A stretch of DNA of 31,987 nucleotides from assembly GCA_037140715.1 (NCBI GenBank), contig JBAXDX010000028.1:1-31987 (forward strand), written 5' to 3'. Source of the stretch: JAUZPB01 sp037140715. Lineage in GTDB: Bacteria > Bacteroidota > Ignavibacteria > Ignavibacteriales > SURF-24. Below the pieces are notes generated by a model, which saw only the letters and a program-made list of their open reading frames with translations, was not told the DNA's origin and searched no databases. Positions 17,148 through 26,336 of this stretch are shown here, one piece after another. Position 1 is the stretch's first letter; each line of letters begins with the position of its first letter. Position numbers and translations under genes: made by a program.

Positions 17148-18058
17148 ATATTGATTTATCAGTTTCAGTCGGGTCTCTTAAATTAAAGAATCCGGTAATT
17201 CTTGCCTCAGGTACAGTTGGTTACGGCAATGAAATCTCAAATCTTACTGATTTAAGCAGGCTTGGCGCGATAGTTACCAAGTCATTAAGCCTTAAACCAC
17301 GCCGGGGGAATCCGCCTCAGAGGATAATTGAAACAGCTTCAGGTATGCTGAATGCCATAGGACTGGCTAATGTTGGTGTTGAAGAGTTTGTAAGAGAAAA
17401 AATTCCTTTTCTTAGTCAGATTGATTCAGCAATTATCTGTAATATCGCAGCAAGCTCGATAGAGGAATATGTTGAGTGCGTTAGAATTCTTACTAATGAA
17501 GAGACTATAAAGGCTTTTGAAATAAATATATCATGTCCGAATGTAAAGGAAGGCGGGCTGATATTTGGGCATGACTTAAAGAGCATTGGCAGGATTACCG
17601 AACTTACTAAAGCCGCCTCTACAAAACCAGTCATTATTAAACTCTCACCAAATGTTTATGATATTGCAAGTTATGCTAAAGTAGTCAGGCAGGAAGGTGG
17701 TGATGCAGTATCTGCAGTTAATACACTGGTTGGGACATCATTTAATATTTACACCAGGAAACCAAAATTATTTAATGTAACCGGAGGGCTTTCCGGTCCG
17801 GCAATAAAACCGGTTGCTCTGGCAAAGGTTCTTGAGATAAGCCGCAATGTTGACATACCGATAATTGGTATCGGAGGCATTACATGCTGGCAGGACGCGG
17901 TTGAATTTATGATAGCCGGCGCTAGTGCTATTCAGCTTGGAACGGTTAATTTCATTGATCCAAATGCCGGCATTAAAATTATCCAGGGATTATCCGATTA
18001 TTGTGTTAAAATGGCAATCACTAATTTAAAAGATATAACTGCCTCATATCAGATTTAA
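17144..18058 (+). CDS. pyrD: Dihydroorotate dehydrogenase B (NAD+), catalytic subunit
   Basis: A 304-residue FMN TIM-barrel enzyme oxidising dihydroorotate to orotate in pyrimidine synthesis. The class 1B active-site cysteine is C131 in NISCPNVKEGG. Other family segments are LKNPVILASGTVGYG at the N-terminus, NAIGLANVG, KLSPNV, NTLVG, GGLSGPAIKP and IIGIGGI. Length fits the class 1B family. It overlaps pyrK by 4 nt, as expected for a PyrDB-PyrK heterotetramer that uses NAD rather than quinone. Confidence 0.95.
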   Translation: MNIDLSVSVGSLKLKNPVILASGTVGYGNEISNLTDLSRLGAIVTKSLSLKPRRGNPPQRIIETASGMLNAIGLANVGVEEFVREKIPFLSQIDSAIICNIAASSIEEYVECVRILTNEETIKAFEINISCPNVKEGGLIFGHDLKSIGRITELTKAASTKPVIIKLSPNVYDIASYAKVVRQEGGDAVSAVNTLVGTSFNIYTRKPKLFNVTGGLSGPAIKPVALAKVLEISRNVDIPIIGIGGITCWQDAVEFMIAGASAIQLGTVNFIDPNAGIKIIQGLSDYCVKMAITNLKDITASYQI

Positions 18059-18092
18059 TATAAAAAGTTAAAAGGCGACAAAAAAACAGCAA

Positions 18093-19358
18093 ATGGATTT
18101 TAATTCAGCAATAAATAGATTGTACTCGCTTCAGAAAATGGGAATGAAGCTTGGACTTGATAATATCAGGTCATTAATGGCATATTTAGGTAATCCGCAT
18201 GAATCATTAAAATGTTTTCATATTGCCGGATCAAATGGGAAGGGGAGTACTGCCTCGTTTATGGCAAGTATCCTTATGGAAAACGGTTACAAGACAGGTT
18301 TATATACATCGCCTCATTTCATCAGGTATAACGAGCGCATACGTATTAATAGGGAAGAGATACCCGACAATTATGTAATAAACTTTATCGGGAAGATTGA
18401 CAGATTCATTTCAGAGCAGAAATCAACTTTTTTTGAAGTAACAACAGCGCTTGCCTTTCAATATTTCGCCGATGAGAAAGTCGATTATGCGGTAATTGAA
18501 ACAGGACTTGGCGGCAGACTTGATGCAACTAATATTATTACTCCTGTTGCTTCGGTTATTACTTCAATAAGTTTTGAACATACAGAAATTCTTGGTGAAA
18601 CTATTGGGGATATTTCAGCTGAAAAAGGTGGAATTATTAAAAGTAAGTCGAAAGTATTTCTCGGACGTATGCCATTTAAGGCAAAAAAAGTTCTGTCTGA
18701 CATTGCTGAAACCATGGGTAGCATAACTTATAAGGTTACCGATTATATTTATCTTGAAGAAAATGCAGTAAATTTTTATTCCGGCAATCTTACATATAAA
18801 AATGTTGAAACTCCCTTAAAAGGTATTTACCAGCGTTATAATGCCGCACTCGCGATTCTGACTTTATCTGAGACAATTAATTTAACTAATAGTACTGTGG
18901 TTCAAAACGGTATAGATAAAGTAGTGGAAAATTCAGGCATTCAGGGCAGGTATGAAATATTCTTAACCAGCCCGCGCGTTATTTTTGACTCTGCCCATAA
19001 TTTCGAAGGAGTGAATAATTTTCTAAATGCCTTTAGAGATGAAGCATCTAATTATGCTAAGAGAATTTTACTTTTCGGCGTAATGAAAGATAAAGCTATA
19101 TTCCAGATGCTTGAAATACTTTCCCCATATTTTGATGAGATTCACTTTACATCAATTGAAATTGACCGTGCAGCAACTATTGCAGACCTGAGTATTATTG
19201 CAGATAGCTTAAATATAAAATATAGCGTAGAGAAAGACGGGGCTGTATTTATCAGGAGCACCATCAAGGGCAATAAAAACATCTGTCTTGTTGTACTTGG
19301 AAGCATGTATGTACTCGGAGATATAAAAAAAAAGCTATTAACCCAAAAAAACACTTGA
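18093..19358 (+). CDS. folC: Folylpolyglutamate synthase / dihydrofolate synthase
   Basis: A 421-residue Mur-ligase-like enzyme adding glutamate to folates. The P-loop is AGSNGKGSTASF (about 44-55), followed by TGLYTSPHFIRYNERIRIN (substrate loop) and ETGLGGRLDATNII (central domain). SFEHTEILGETIGDISAEKGGIIK carries the carbamylated-lysine region, and the C-terminal ligase domain has FDSAHNFEG. A DHFS activity is typical of bacterial homologues but cannot be proven here. It lies 34 nt after pyrD with only a weak purine-rich SD. Confidence 0.93.
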   Translation: MDFNSAINRLYSLQKMGMKLGLDNIRSLMAYLGNPHESLKCFHIAGSNGKGSTASFMASILMENGYKTGLYTSPHFIRYNERIRINREEIPDNYVINFIGKIDRFISEQKSTFFEVTTALAFQYFADEKVDYAVIETGLGGRLDATNIITPVASVITSISFEHTEILGETIGDISAEKGGIIKSKSKVFLGRMPFKAKKVLSDIAETMGSITYKVTDYIYLEENAVNFYSGNLTYKNVETPLKGIYQRYNAALAILTLSETINLTNSTVVQNGIDKVVENSGIQGRYEIFLTSPRVIFDSAHNFEGVNNFLNAFRDEASNYAKRILLFGVMKDKAIFQMLEILSPYFDEIHFTSIEIDRAATIADLSIIADSLNIKYSVEKDGAVFIRSTIKGNKNICLVVLGSMYVLGDIKKKLLTQKNT

Positions 19359-19441
19359 CATTTTTTCATAATAAGCCTAACTTTACCATAGTTCCTCTTG
19401 TTCCTTTCTAAACATTCAAAAAAAACAGAGTACTCGAACAA

Positions 19442-19468
19442 TAACCCCGATTCATCTGATCGGGTTAT
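19442..19468 (+). terminator. Hairpin between folC and rho
   Basis: ATAACCC...GGGTTAT pairs perfectly over 7 bp, with a further inner GAT/ATC after a one-base bulge. There is no U-tract after it. It may mark the end of the folC transcript or lie in the rho leader; rho leaders are often attenuated, but this is inference. Confidence 0.4.
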
Positions 19469-19521
19469 GGACAATAACTCACATTTACCAAATTGTATTA
19501 ATCTAATGTAGGATTTGAAAT

Positions 19522-20775
19522 ATGCCAATGGATATTTCTGAACTTCAATCTAAAAAGATTGTTGATCTAAATAAAATAGCTAAAGATCTCGGGATAGTAG
19601 GTTACAGCGATCTTAGAAAACAAGAACTTATCTTTAAGGTTCTTGAAGCGCAGAGCGCTAAAGACGGACTTACTTTTTCAAAAGGTGTTCTCGAAGTTCT
19701 TGTTGATGGCTACGGTTTTCTAAGATCGGCAGATTATAATTATCTGCCTTCCCCGGATGACATATATGTCTCACCTTCTCAAATTAAGCGTTTTAGTCTT
19801 AGAACAGGCGACCATGTTAGCGGACAGGTCAGGCCTCCGAAAGAAGGCGAGCGATTTTTTGCTCTTCTCAGGGTTGAAGCAGTTAACGGACAGGATCCCG
19901 ATACAATCAGAGAACGAACTTTATTTGATAATCTTACGCCGTTATATCCAACTAAAAGGCTTATGCTTGAATCCGCTCCAGGCGAACATTCGATGAGAAT
20001 AGTTGACCTGCTGTCTCCAATCGGTAAAGGTCAGAGAGGTCTTATAGTTTCGCCACCTAAAAGTGGCAAAACAATTCTGCTTCAAAAGCTTGCGAATTCA
20101 ATTTCTCGTAATCATCCGGAAGTTAAGCTCATTATGCTTCTGATTGATGAACGCCCTGAAGAAGTAACTGATATGCAGCGTTCGGTTCAGGCTGAAGTTG
20201 TCAGCTCTACTTTTGATGAACCTGCTGAACGCCACGTTCAGGTTGCTAATATGGTTATTGAAAAAGCTAAAAGAATGGTTGAAGCTAAGGTTGATGTGGT
20301 TATCCTGCTTGACAGTATTACGCGTCTTGCAAGAGCACACAATACAGTCGCCCCCCATTCAGGAAAGATTTTATCCGGTGGCGTTGATGCAAATGCTCTT
20401 CATAAGCCAAAACGTTTTTTTGGTTCTGCAAGAAATACCGAAGATGGCGGTAGCCTGACAATTATTGCTACTGCTCTTATTGATACCGGTAGCAGAATGG
20501 ATGAAGTAATTTTTGAAGAATTCAAAGGTACGGGTAATATGGAGCTTGTTCTTAGCCGGGATCTTAGTGACAGAAGAATCTTCCCTGCTATTGATGTTAA
20601 CAAATCAGGCACCAGAAAAGAGGAGCTTCTTCTTAAAGAGGACGAACTTAATAAGGTTTGGATTCTTAGAAAAATCCTTAGTGACTTTGATTCTATTGAA
20701 GCTATGGAATTTATGCTTGATAAAATCCGCGGCACAAAAAATAACAAAGAATTTATAACTAACATGAACAGTTGA
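19522..20775 (+). CDS. rho: Transcription termination factor Rho
   Basis: A 417-residue hexameric RNA helicase/ATPase that ends transcription. The N-terminal Rho_N helices include ELQSKKIVDLNKIAKDLGI; the OSB RNA-binding domain contains GYGFLRS and DDIYVSPSQI. The Walker A is SPPKSGKT (177-184) and the Walker B is VVILLDSITR. The Q/R-loop region is GSARNTEDGGSLTIIATALI, then the conserved GTGNMELVLSRDLSDRRIFP. Its length is that of E. coli Rho, so it lacks the long N-terminal insertion seen in many Bacteroidetes. AGGA is 8 nt before the ATG. Confidence 0.97.
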   Translation: MPMDISELQSKKIVDLNKIAKDLGIVGYSDLRKQELIFKVLEAQSAKDGLTFSKGVLEVLVDGYGFLRSADYNYLPSPDDIYVSPSQIKRFSLRTGDHVSGQVRPPKEGERFFALLRVEAVNGQDPDTIRERTLFDNLTPLYPTKRLMLESAPGEHSMRIVDLLSPIGKGQRGLIVSPPKSGKTILLQKLANSISRNHPEVKLIMLLIDERPEEVTDMQRSVQAEVVSSTFDEPAERHVQVANMVIEKAKRMVEAKVDVVILLDSITRLARAHNTVAPHSGKILSGGVDANALHKPKRFFGSARNTEDGGSLTIIATALIDTGSRMDEVIFEEFKGTGNMELVLSRDLSDRRIFPAIDVNKSGTRKEELLLKEDELNKVWILRKILSDFDSIEAMEFMLDKIRGTKNNKEFITNMNS

Positions 20776-20802
20776 TAAATATTATTCTAATCCTTTCTTC
20801 AG

Positions 20803-20845
20803 GCCGTTATGAATATTTTGATTATTCATAACGGCTTGTTTGTTT
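20803..20845 (+). terminator. Strong intrinsic terminator after rho
   Basis: GCCGTTATGAATA (20803-20815) and TATTCATAACGGC (20823-20835) make a perfect 13-bp stem with a 7-nt loop. TTGTTTGTTT follows, so a U-rich tail is present. It is 27 nt past the rho stop codon and 26 nt before the next gene. Confidence 0.8.
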
Positions 20846-20861
20846 ATGCAGACTGCCACGA

Positions 20862-22415
20862 ATGAAAAAACAAATTGAACTGGTCCTTCAGCCGGATAAA
20901 ATCCAGGATCGTGATTATATTATACAAGTTGCTTCCAGGCAGCTAAAACTTAATCGGGAAGAAGTAAAAGCTGTTATAGAATTACGCCGCTCAATTGATG
21001 CACGTGGCAGTAAACCTCATTTTAAACTTCTGGTTGAAGTTTATCTTAATGAGATGCCTTTAGAAATTCATCCTGTAATACATTATAGGCCTGTTAAGTC
21101 TTCCCGAAAAGTTTTAATCATTGGCTGCGGTCCTGCCGGAATGTATGCTGCGCTTAAGTTAATTGAGAACGGGATAAAGCCCGTAATAATTGAGCGTGGC
21201 AAAGATGTACAGCAACGCAGACGCGACTTAAAATTAATTCAGCAGTTTCATCAGGTAAATCCCGATTCAAATTACTGTTTCGGCGAAGGTGGCGCGGGTG
21301 CTTACAGCGATGGCAAGCTCTATACGAGATCTACAAAAAGGGGAGACATAAAACGTATTCTCTCTATTTTTGTTCAGCATGGTGCTGTGTCCGATATACT
21401 GGTTGATGCTCATCCGCATATCGGTTCGAACAAACTGCCCAGGATAATTCAGTCTATGCGGGAAACGATTATTTCAAATGGCGGTGAGATTCACTTTAAC
21501 TCGCGCCTTACTGATTTTATTATTACGGATAAAGTTATTAGAGGAGTTATTGTAAACGATCAGACTGAATTTTCCGGTGATGCTGTAATTCTTGCTACCG
21601 GTCATTCTGCCAGGGATATTTATCAGCTTTGCCTTCGTAAAGGTGTTCTTACTGAGGCAAAGCCCTATGCTATGGGAGTAAGAATCGAGCATCCTCAGGC
21701 AATCATCGATGAGATTCAGTATCACGGTCCGAGAGGGAAATTTCTTCCGGCTGCAAGCTATAATTTGGTCTGCCAGATAAGAGACAGGGGAGTTTTCTCA
21801 TTCTGTATGTGTCCGGGCGGTATTATTATTCCTGCCTCAACTGCTCAGGGCGAACTTGTCTTAAATGGCATGTCTGTCTCCGGACGCGATTCAAAATTTG
21901 CCAACTCCGGTTTTGTAGTTTCAATTGGAGAAAGTGACTGGAAAAAGTATAGTGGCTTAGGTTCACTTGCCGGACTTGAACTTCAGAAAGAAGTAGAAAA
22001 GACAGCTTTCGAAGCTGGCGGAAAAACCCAGCGTGCGCCTGCTCAAAGGGTAACTGACTTTGTTAATGGAATAACCTCATCCACCCTGCCTGAAAGTTCA
22101 TATATTCCTGGTATTATTTCTTCGCCGTTACATTCAATACTACCCAAAAATATTGTACAAGGTTTAATAGCTGCGCTTATAGTTTTCGGCAAAAAAATGA
22201 AAGGCTATTATACCGAAGAAGCCCAGTTGCTGGCGGCTGAAACCAGAACAAGTTCTCCGGTTCGTATTCCCCGCGACAAAGAATCGCTTATGCATTTAGA
22301 AATAAAAGGACTGTTTCCGGCGGGCGAAGGCGCAGGTTATGCAGGCGGTATTGTTTCAGCGGCAATAGACGGCGAAAATTGCGCGGATGCGGTAATGAAA
22401 TATTTTGTTCAATAA
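20862..22415 (+). CDS. FAD-dependent dehydrogenase of the COG2509 family
   Basis: A 517-residue flavoprotein of a widely conserved but poorly characterised family. An N-terminal domain of about 85 residues (RQLKLNREEVKAVIELRRSIDARG) precedes a Rossmann FAD site, VLIIGCGPAGMYAALKL. The family-typical NYCFGEGGAGAYSDGKLYTR, a second nucleotide-binding strand VILATGHSARD, VCQIRDRGVFSFCMCPGG and the closing FPAGEGAGYAGGIVSAA are present. The overall pattern matches the 'uncharacterised FAD-dependent dehydrogenase' group; the physiological substrate is unknown. It is separated from rho by a terminator, so it has its own promoter or relies on read-through. Confidence 0.9.
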   Translation: MKKQIELVLQPDKIQDRDYIIQVASRQLKLNREEVKAVIELRRSIDARGSKPHFKLLVEVYLNEMPLEIHPVIHYRPVKSSRKVLIIGCGPAGMYAALKLIENGIKPVIIERGKDVQQRRRDLKLIQQFHQVNPDSNYCFGEGGAGAYSDGKLYTRSTKRGDIKRILSIFVQHGAVSDILVDAHPHIGSNKLPRIIQSMRETIISNGGEIHFNSRLTDFIITDKVIRGVIVNDQTEFSGDAVILATGHSARDIYQLCLRKGVLTEAKPYAMGVRIEHPQAIIDEIQYHGPRGKFLPAASYNLVCQIRDRGVFSFCMCPGGIIIPASTAQGELVLNGMSVSGRDSKFANSGFVVSIGESDWKKYSGLGSLAGLELQKEVEKTAFEAGGKTQRAPAQRVTDFVNGITSSTLPESSYIPGIISSPLHSILPKNIVQGLIAALIVFGKKMKGYYTEEAQLLAAETRTSSPVRIPRDKESLMHLEIKGLFPAGEGAGYAGGIVSAAIDGENCADAVMKYFVQ

Positions 22416-22740
22416 TCATCTGTACCGACCAGTTATGATATTAAATAATTCAGTTGTCATCTCTTTAACGCGGTATCCGGCAGAAACATTCCGGCTTCCT
22501 AAGCGATAACATACAACCCCGTTTTACTTCGGAACCGGGGTACTCTGCTTTAGGACTATGAATTTCAATAAAATCATAAGAATCACATGAGTCATAGTAT
22601 GAGATGGCGTACAAGTTTGAAATGAGTTTTATATAACATGAGATTATGATTAGGAACGAAAGAGTATCATATATTATTGAACTGATATCACTAATTATTT
22701 GATTTCCTGCAATAAACAGCATTTTCTATTTAACAACAGA
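22416..22740. other. Intergenic region with a bulged hairpin before the 21-bp array
   Basis: No gene is supported here. A hairpin of 8 bp with one bulged C lies at 22516-22541 (ACCCCGTT / AACCGGGGT) without a U-tract. An 85-codon minus-strand ORF covers part of it but has no family resemblance and no credible SD. Confidence 0.4.
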
Positions 22741-23181
22741 CAAAAACGAGGCTTCTGGCGAGACGAGCGATGCTTCTATCAAGTTGAGCGAAGCTCCTAT
22801 CGAGATGAACGAACCATTATTTGAGTCGAACGAAGCTTCTATCAAGTCGAGCGAACCATTATTTGAGTTGAGCGAAGCTTCTATCAAGTTGAACGAACCA
22901 TTATTTGAGTCGAACGAAGCTTCTATCAAGTCGAGCGAGCCATTATTTGAGTCGAACGAAGCTTCTATCAAGTCGAACGAACCATTATTTGAGTCGAACG
23001 AAGCTTCTATCAAGTCGAACGAACCATTATTTGAGATGAACGAAGCTTCTATTGAGATGAACGAACCATTATTTGAGATGAGCGAAGCTTCTATCAAGTT
23101 GAACAAAATATTATTTAAAGTGAATGAACTATTAATTGAGATGAATGAAACTTCAAACAGAATGAATATTCCTTTAATGGG
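22741..23181 (+). repeat. Tandem array of 21-bp units in a 42-bp higher-order repeat
   Basis: Seventeen clear units run from 22741 to 23097 and about four decayed ones follow. Two unit types alternate: GTCGAACGAAGCTTCTATCAA and a type ending CCATTATTTGA, giving a 42-bp period. The CGA core is nearly fixed (the C is present in the first 18 units) and no indel disturbs the register. Because 21 and 42 are multiples of three, frames on both strands stay open (154 codons on plus, 126 on minus), but both would start at TTG without an SD. I therefore call it a non-coding or uncertain repeat. The first unit (CAAAAACGAGGCTTCTGGCGA) looks like the units of the array at the window's right end. Confidence 0.9.
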
Positions 23182-23265
23182 GACGAGGATAACTTCAGCA
23201 ATAAGTTATGCGACTTACAGAAGAAGAGATAATAAATATTACCGGTAAGGACTGCCGTAATTCAA

Positions 23266-24318
23266 TCAGTAGAGATAAAGGATTATAAAATATAATACAT
23301 AAAAGAAGAATAATATCAGCGCAGTCAGAATGGCATAATTAGTATTACGTTTGGAAGTACTTATAAGTTCAATTGGTCTGGTTTCAATTTCTTTTATTTC
23401 AATAACTTTATTATTTTCAATTTCCCTGGCAACTTCATCATTTTCATAAATAACTTCTTTTTGTAAATCGCCATTTTCATCGTAGTATTTTGAACAGCCT
23501 GTCTTTTTACCTTCAGTATAGACGACTTCTTCCTTCGTATGACCATTTTGATAGTATAATTTCGAAAGTCCCTGCTCCTTCCCATTTTCAAAATTCTTTT
23601 CACCAAACAACTCACCTGACCGATAAAAGAATTTACTTTTCCCATGGACCTCTCCTTCCTTAAAGTTCCACTCCTCCTTGACTCCGCCGTTCTCATAAAA
23701 TGTTGTAGTCAGTCCGTCCCGCTCGTCATTTCTAAGATTTTCCTGAATCTGAAGGACTCCATTTTTATAAAAGAACTTAGATATTCCATGCCGGCAGCCG
23801 TTGGAGTAATTAATTTGAGCTTTTAACTGTCCGTTATCATAATAAAATTTAGAAATACCTTCCTGCTGATTATTCTTATAGTTCATTTCGAAGTATTTCG
23901 TACCCTTGTCACTATAAATTGTGTGAACCCCGGTTTTTCCTCCTTTATAGTAATTAATAGTTTCGATAACCTGACCATTCGGATTAAATATTTTTTCCTC
24001 CCAATGCACCTTGCCGTTGACATAATATTTCTGGCTCTGGACTTTCCCATCCTCATAATAAGTCAGGGAGAGTCCGCTTTTATATATATCATCGTTAAAT
24101 TCCTGCTTGCTTACCTCGCTCCCGTCTTTTTTATAATTTATTATCTCACGTATTTGTCCGCCGGGGCTGTAGAATACTTCTTTAAGGATAGCCATTCCAT
24201 CGGTATAATACCGTTCGCTTTTAAGTTTCCCATCTTCATAAAAAGACTTTGTCTGTGAGAATGTTGAGTTCTCGGTCAGTTTATCGGGAGTAAGGTCCGG
24301 ATACTTGTTTGAGTCCAT
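23266..24318 (-). CDS. YwqK/MORN-repeat protein with a C-terminal membrane anchor
   Basis: A 350-residue protein built from roughly eleven copies of a ~23-residue MORN-like unit. Typical cores are FYEDGKLKSERYY, FYYDNGQLKAQINY and FFYKNGVLQIQEN, each followed by a 'GxxHGxSKFF' turn. Such proteins are annotated as the YwqK antitoxin family, but most have no proven antitoxin role. There is no signal peptide. A charged stretch (about 295-325) is followed by one hydrophobic helix at about 328-350 (ILTALILFFFYVLYFIILYLY), which suggests a tail-anchored protein with the repeats in the cytoplasm. AGGAT lies upstream of the ATG. No toxin gene is adjacent; the neighbours are the 21-bp array and, divergently, hpnC. 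Confidence 0.85.
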   Translation of the reverse strand: MDSNKYPDLTPDKLTENSTFSQTKSFYEDGKLKSERYYTDGMAILKEVFYSPGGQIREIINYKKDGSEVSKQEFNDDIYKSGLSLTYYEDGKVQSQKYYVNGKVHWEEKIFNPNGQVIETINYYKGGKTGVHTIYSDKGTKYFEMNYKNNQQEGISKFYYDNGQLKAQINYSNGCRHGISKFFYKNGVLQIQENLRNDERDGLTTTFYENGGVKEEWNFKEGEVHGKSKFFYRSGELFGEKNFENGKEQGLSKLYYQNGHTKEEVVYTEGKKTGCSKYYDENGDLQKEVIYENDEVAREIENNKVIEIKEIETRPIELISTSKRNTNYAILTALILFFFYVLYFIILYLY

Positions 24319-24625
24319 GGCAGTAATATCCTATGTCTTAAATTTATAAAAAAACGAAAAATATAACAAAACATCAGAATTCCGAAAATATATCACGCAG
24401 ATTTATTATTTTACAAAGTTAGTAAAATATTTCTTAATATCATCGAGGATTGAGATATGGTTTACGAGGGTATATCCCGGGTTTTTATAAAGATAAAATG
24501 ATAAAGACTGCGATTAAAGAAAGGGAAAAGAAAGCTGATAATAAATGGTTTACTATCGGCTGTAATTATTTCTCTCATCACATTTATTATCCATTTATTA
24601 ATAATTGCAAAATTCTGAAAATTAA
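24319..24625. promoter_or_regulatory. Divergent region between the MORN-repeat gene and hpnC, with small ORFs
   Basis: This AT-rich 307-nt gap carries both divergent promoters. A 14-codon ORF at 24457-24501 has a GAGGATTGAG SD-like stretch. Its stop overlaps (ATGA) the start of a 46-codon ORF at 24498-24638, which in turn overlaps the hpnC start. hpnC itself has no visible SD. A translated leader is possible but so is coincidence. Confidence 0.3.
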
Positions 24626-25483
24626 ATGTCGAAATTAATAAATACAGAAGTAGAAAAAGAATACGAAGCCTCAATTCAGGTTGCTGGTTCTCATTACGAA
24701 AACTTTCCGGTTGTTTCCTTTCTTGTTCCGCGCAGACTCAGAAAACATATAGCCGTAGTTTACCGTTTTGCCCGGCAGGCTGATGATATTGCCGATGAAG
24801 GTATCATTCCTGATGAAGACCGGCTTGCGATTCTCAGCAGATATGAAGAAGAATTAACCCGTGCGCTTTGCGGGCATGCCTCCGGCTCTTTCTGGACAGC
24901 GCTTGTTAAAACAATTCATGAATACAGATTAACATCGGACTATTTTTTTGATTTATTAAATGCCTTTAAGCAGGATATTCAAAAGAAGAGATATGAGTCA
25001 TTCCCTGAACTGCTTGGTTACTGTCGTAATTCAGCTAATCCGGTAGGTCGTATAATTCTTGAACTTTTTAATATCCGGGATAAAGATACAATGGAATATT
25101 CCGATAATGTATGTACGGCGCTTCAGCTTACAAATTTTTATCAGGATATTTCGCAGGACTATGAAAAGGGAAGGGTTTATATTCCGCTTGATGAAATCAA
25201 AAGATTTTCTGTAACTGATAAAGATTTTGAGTTAAAAAGAAATAATGCTAATTTTCAGATGCTATTAAAATTTCAGATTGATAGAACTTATGAACTTTTC
25301 AGGAACGGGCGGAATATTTTGAAGATACTTCCTTTCCCGCTAAGGAATGAAATTAAATGCACTATACTGGGCGGAGAAAAAATTCTCAGTAAAATTGAAA
25401 GAACTAGTTATAATACGCTGAACATCAGACCAAAACTTAGTAAGACAGAATACCTAAGTCTGTTAATAAAATCTCTTATATAA
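24626..25483 (+). CDS. hpnC: Squalene synthase HpnC (hydroxysqualene synthase)
   Basis: A 285-residue trans-isoprenyl diphosphate synthase of the HpnC type, which converts presqualene diphosphate to hydroxysqualene. The N-terminal HYENFPVVSFLVPRRLRKH is characteristic of HpnC. The first Asp-rich motif is RQADDIADEG and the second is NFYQDISQDYEKGRVYIP. Length is normal. It is the first gene of hpnC-hpnD-hpnE, transcribed rightward. The SD is absent or very weak. Confidence 0.92.
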   Translation: MSKLINTEVEKEYEASIQVAGSHYENFPVVSFLVPRRLRKHIAVVYRFARQADDIADEGIIPDEDRLAILSRYEEELTRALCGHASGSFWTALVKTIHEYRLTSDYFFDLLNAFKQDIQKKRYESFPELLGYCRNSANPVGRIILELFNIRDKDTMEYSDNVCTALQLTNFYQDISQDYEKGRVYIPLDEIKRFSVTDKDFELKRNNANFQMLLKFQIDRTYELFRNGRNILKILPFPLRNEIKCTILGGEKILSKIERTSYNTLNIRPKLSKTEYLSLLIKSLI

Positions 25484-25493
25484 ATATTTAATT

Positions 25494-26336
25494 ATGGAAG
25501 ATTTAGCTCAGGAAATAGCAAAGAAAAGCAAAAGCAGCTTTTATTACGCCTTCAGTTTGTTACCGGAACAAAAGCGCGATGCAATGAATACCGTCTATGC
25601 ATTTTGCCGCCAGACGGATGATCTTGTTGATAATGTTTTGGATAGCGAAGATATTAAATATGATAAGCTTCACCGCTGGAGGATTGAATTCGAACGATCC
25701 TTTGCTGGTAAGTCTGAGTACCAGCTTCTTAATAAACTTGCTAAGATAATTTCCCAGTTTAATATTCCTATTGATCCGTTTTTTGAGCTTATCAAAGGAA
25801 TGGAGATGGACCTGCAGACAAAACGCTACCTTAGCTACGATGATCTAAGACTCTACTGCTATCGTGTAGCCTCTACTGTCGGACTGATGTGCATTGAGAT
25901 ATTTGGCTATAAAAATAAATCGGCTAAGGATTATGCCATTAATCTTGGGCTTGCTCTTCAGATGACGAATATCCTGCGGGACGTTAAGACTGATGCCTGC
26001 AACGGGCGCATCTATCTTCCGATGGAAGACCTTAAGAAGTTTAACTACTCGGAGACGGATATTTTTAACAATACATACAACAATAATTTTGTTCATTTGA
26101 TGAAGTATGAAGCAGATCGTGCAAAAAAACATTTCAACGAGGCAAATCGCGCACTTGATCTTGAGGATAAACCATCGATGTTTGCTGCCCGCGCAATGCA
26201 GCACATTTATTCCAAACTGCTCTATAAAATCGAAGTGAAAAAGTATAATGTATATGAGAATAATATTCGTGTTACAAAGCTTGAAAAGGCTGGTATTGCT
26301 ATTGGGGTCTGGGCAAAGTATAGTCTGGTCTATTAA
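25494..26336 (+). CDS. hpnD: Presqualene diphosphate synthase HpnD
   Basis: A 280-residue paralogue of HpnC that joins two farnesyl diphosphates into presqualene diphosphate. Motifs are SFYYAFSLLPEQKRDAMNTVYAFCRQTDDLVDN (shown in family order: helix then Asp-rich), YCYRVASTVGLM, and NILRDVKTDACNGRIYLP. It begins 10 nt after the hpnC stop and its own stop overlaps the hpnE start by one base (TAATG), so the three genes form one operon. Confidence 0.92.
   Translation: MEDLAQEIAKKSKSSFYYAFSLLPEQKRDAMNTVYAFCRQTDDLVDNVLDSEDIKYDKLHRWRIEFERSFAGKSEYQLLNKLAKIISQFNIPIDPFFELIKGMEMDLQTKRYLSYDDLRLYCYRVASTVGLMCIEIFGYKNKSAKDYAINLGLALQMTNILRDVKTDACNGRIYLPMEDLKKFNYSETDIFNNTYNNNFVHLMKYEADRAKKHFNEANRALDLEDKPSMFAARAMQHIYSKLLYKIEVKKYNVYENNIRVTKLEKAGIAIGVWAKYSLVY

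Noticed and set aside
22465..22722. 85-codon minus-strand ORF next to the array
   Set aside because: No family resemblance, no SD, and it spans a hairpin region; treated as intergenic.
22726..23106. 126-codon minus-strand ORF through the array as a real gene
   Set aside because: It also needs a TTG start without an SD, and there is no reason to prefer it over the other strand.
22741..23181. CRISPR array
   Set aside because: Units are contiguous 21-mers without spacers, two types alternate, and no cas gene is nearby.
22784..23248. 154-codon plus-strand ORF through the 21-bp array as a real gene
   Set aside because: It starts at TTG with no SD. The openness follows from a 42-bp period divisible by three, and the minus strand is equally open.
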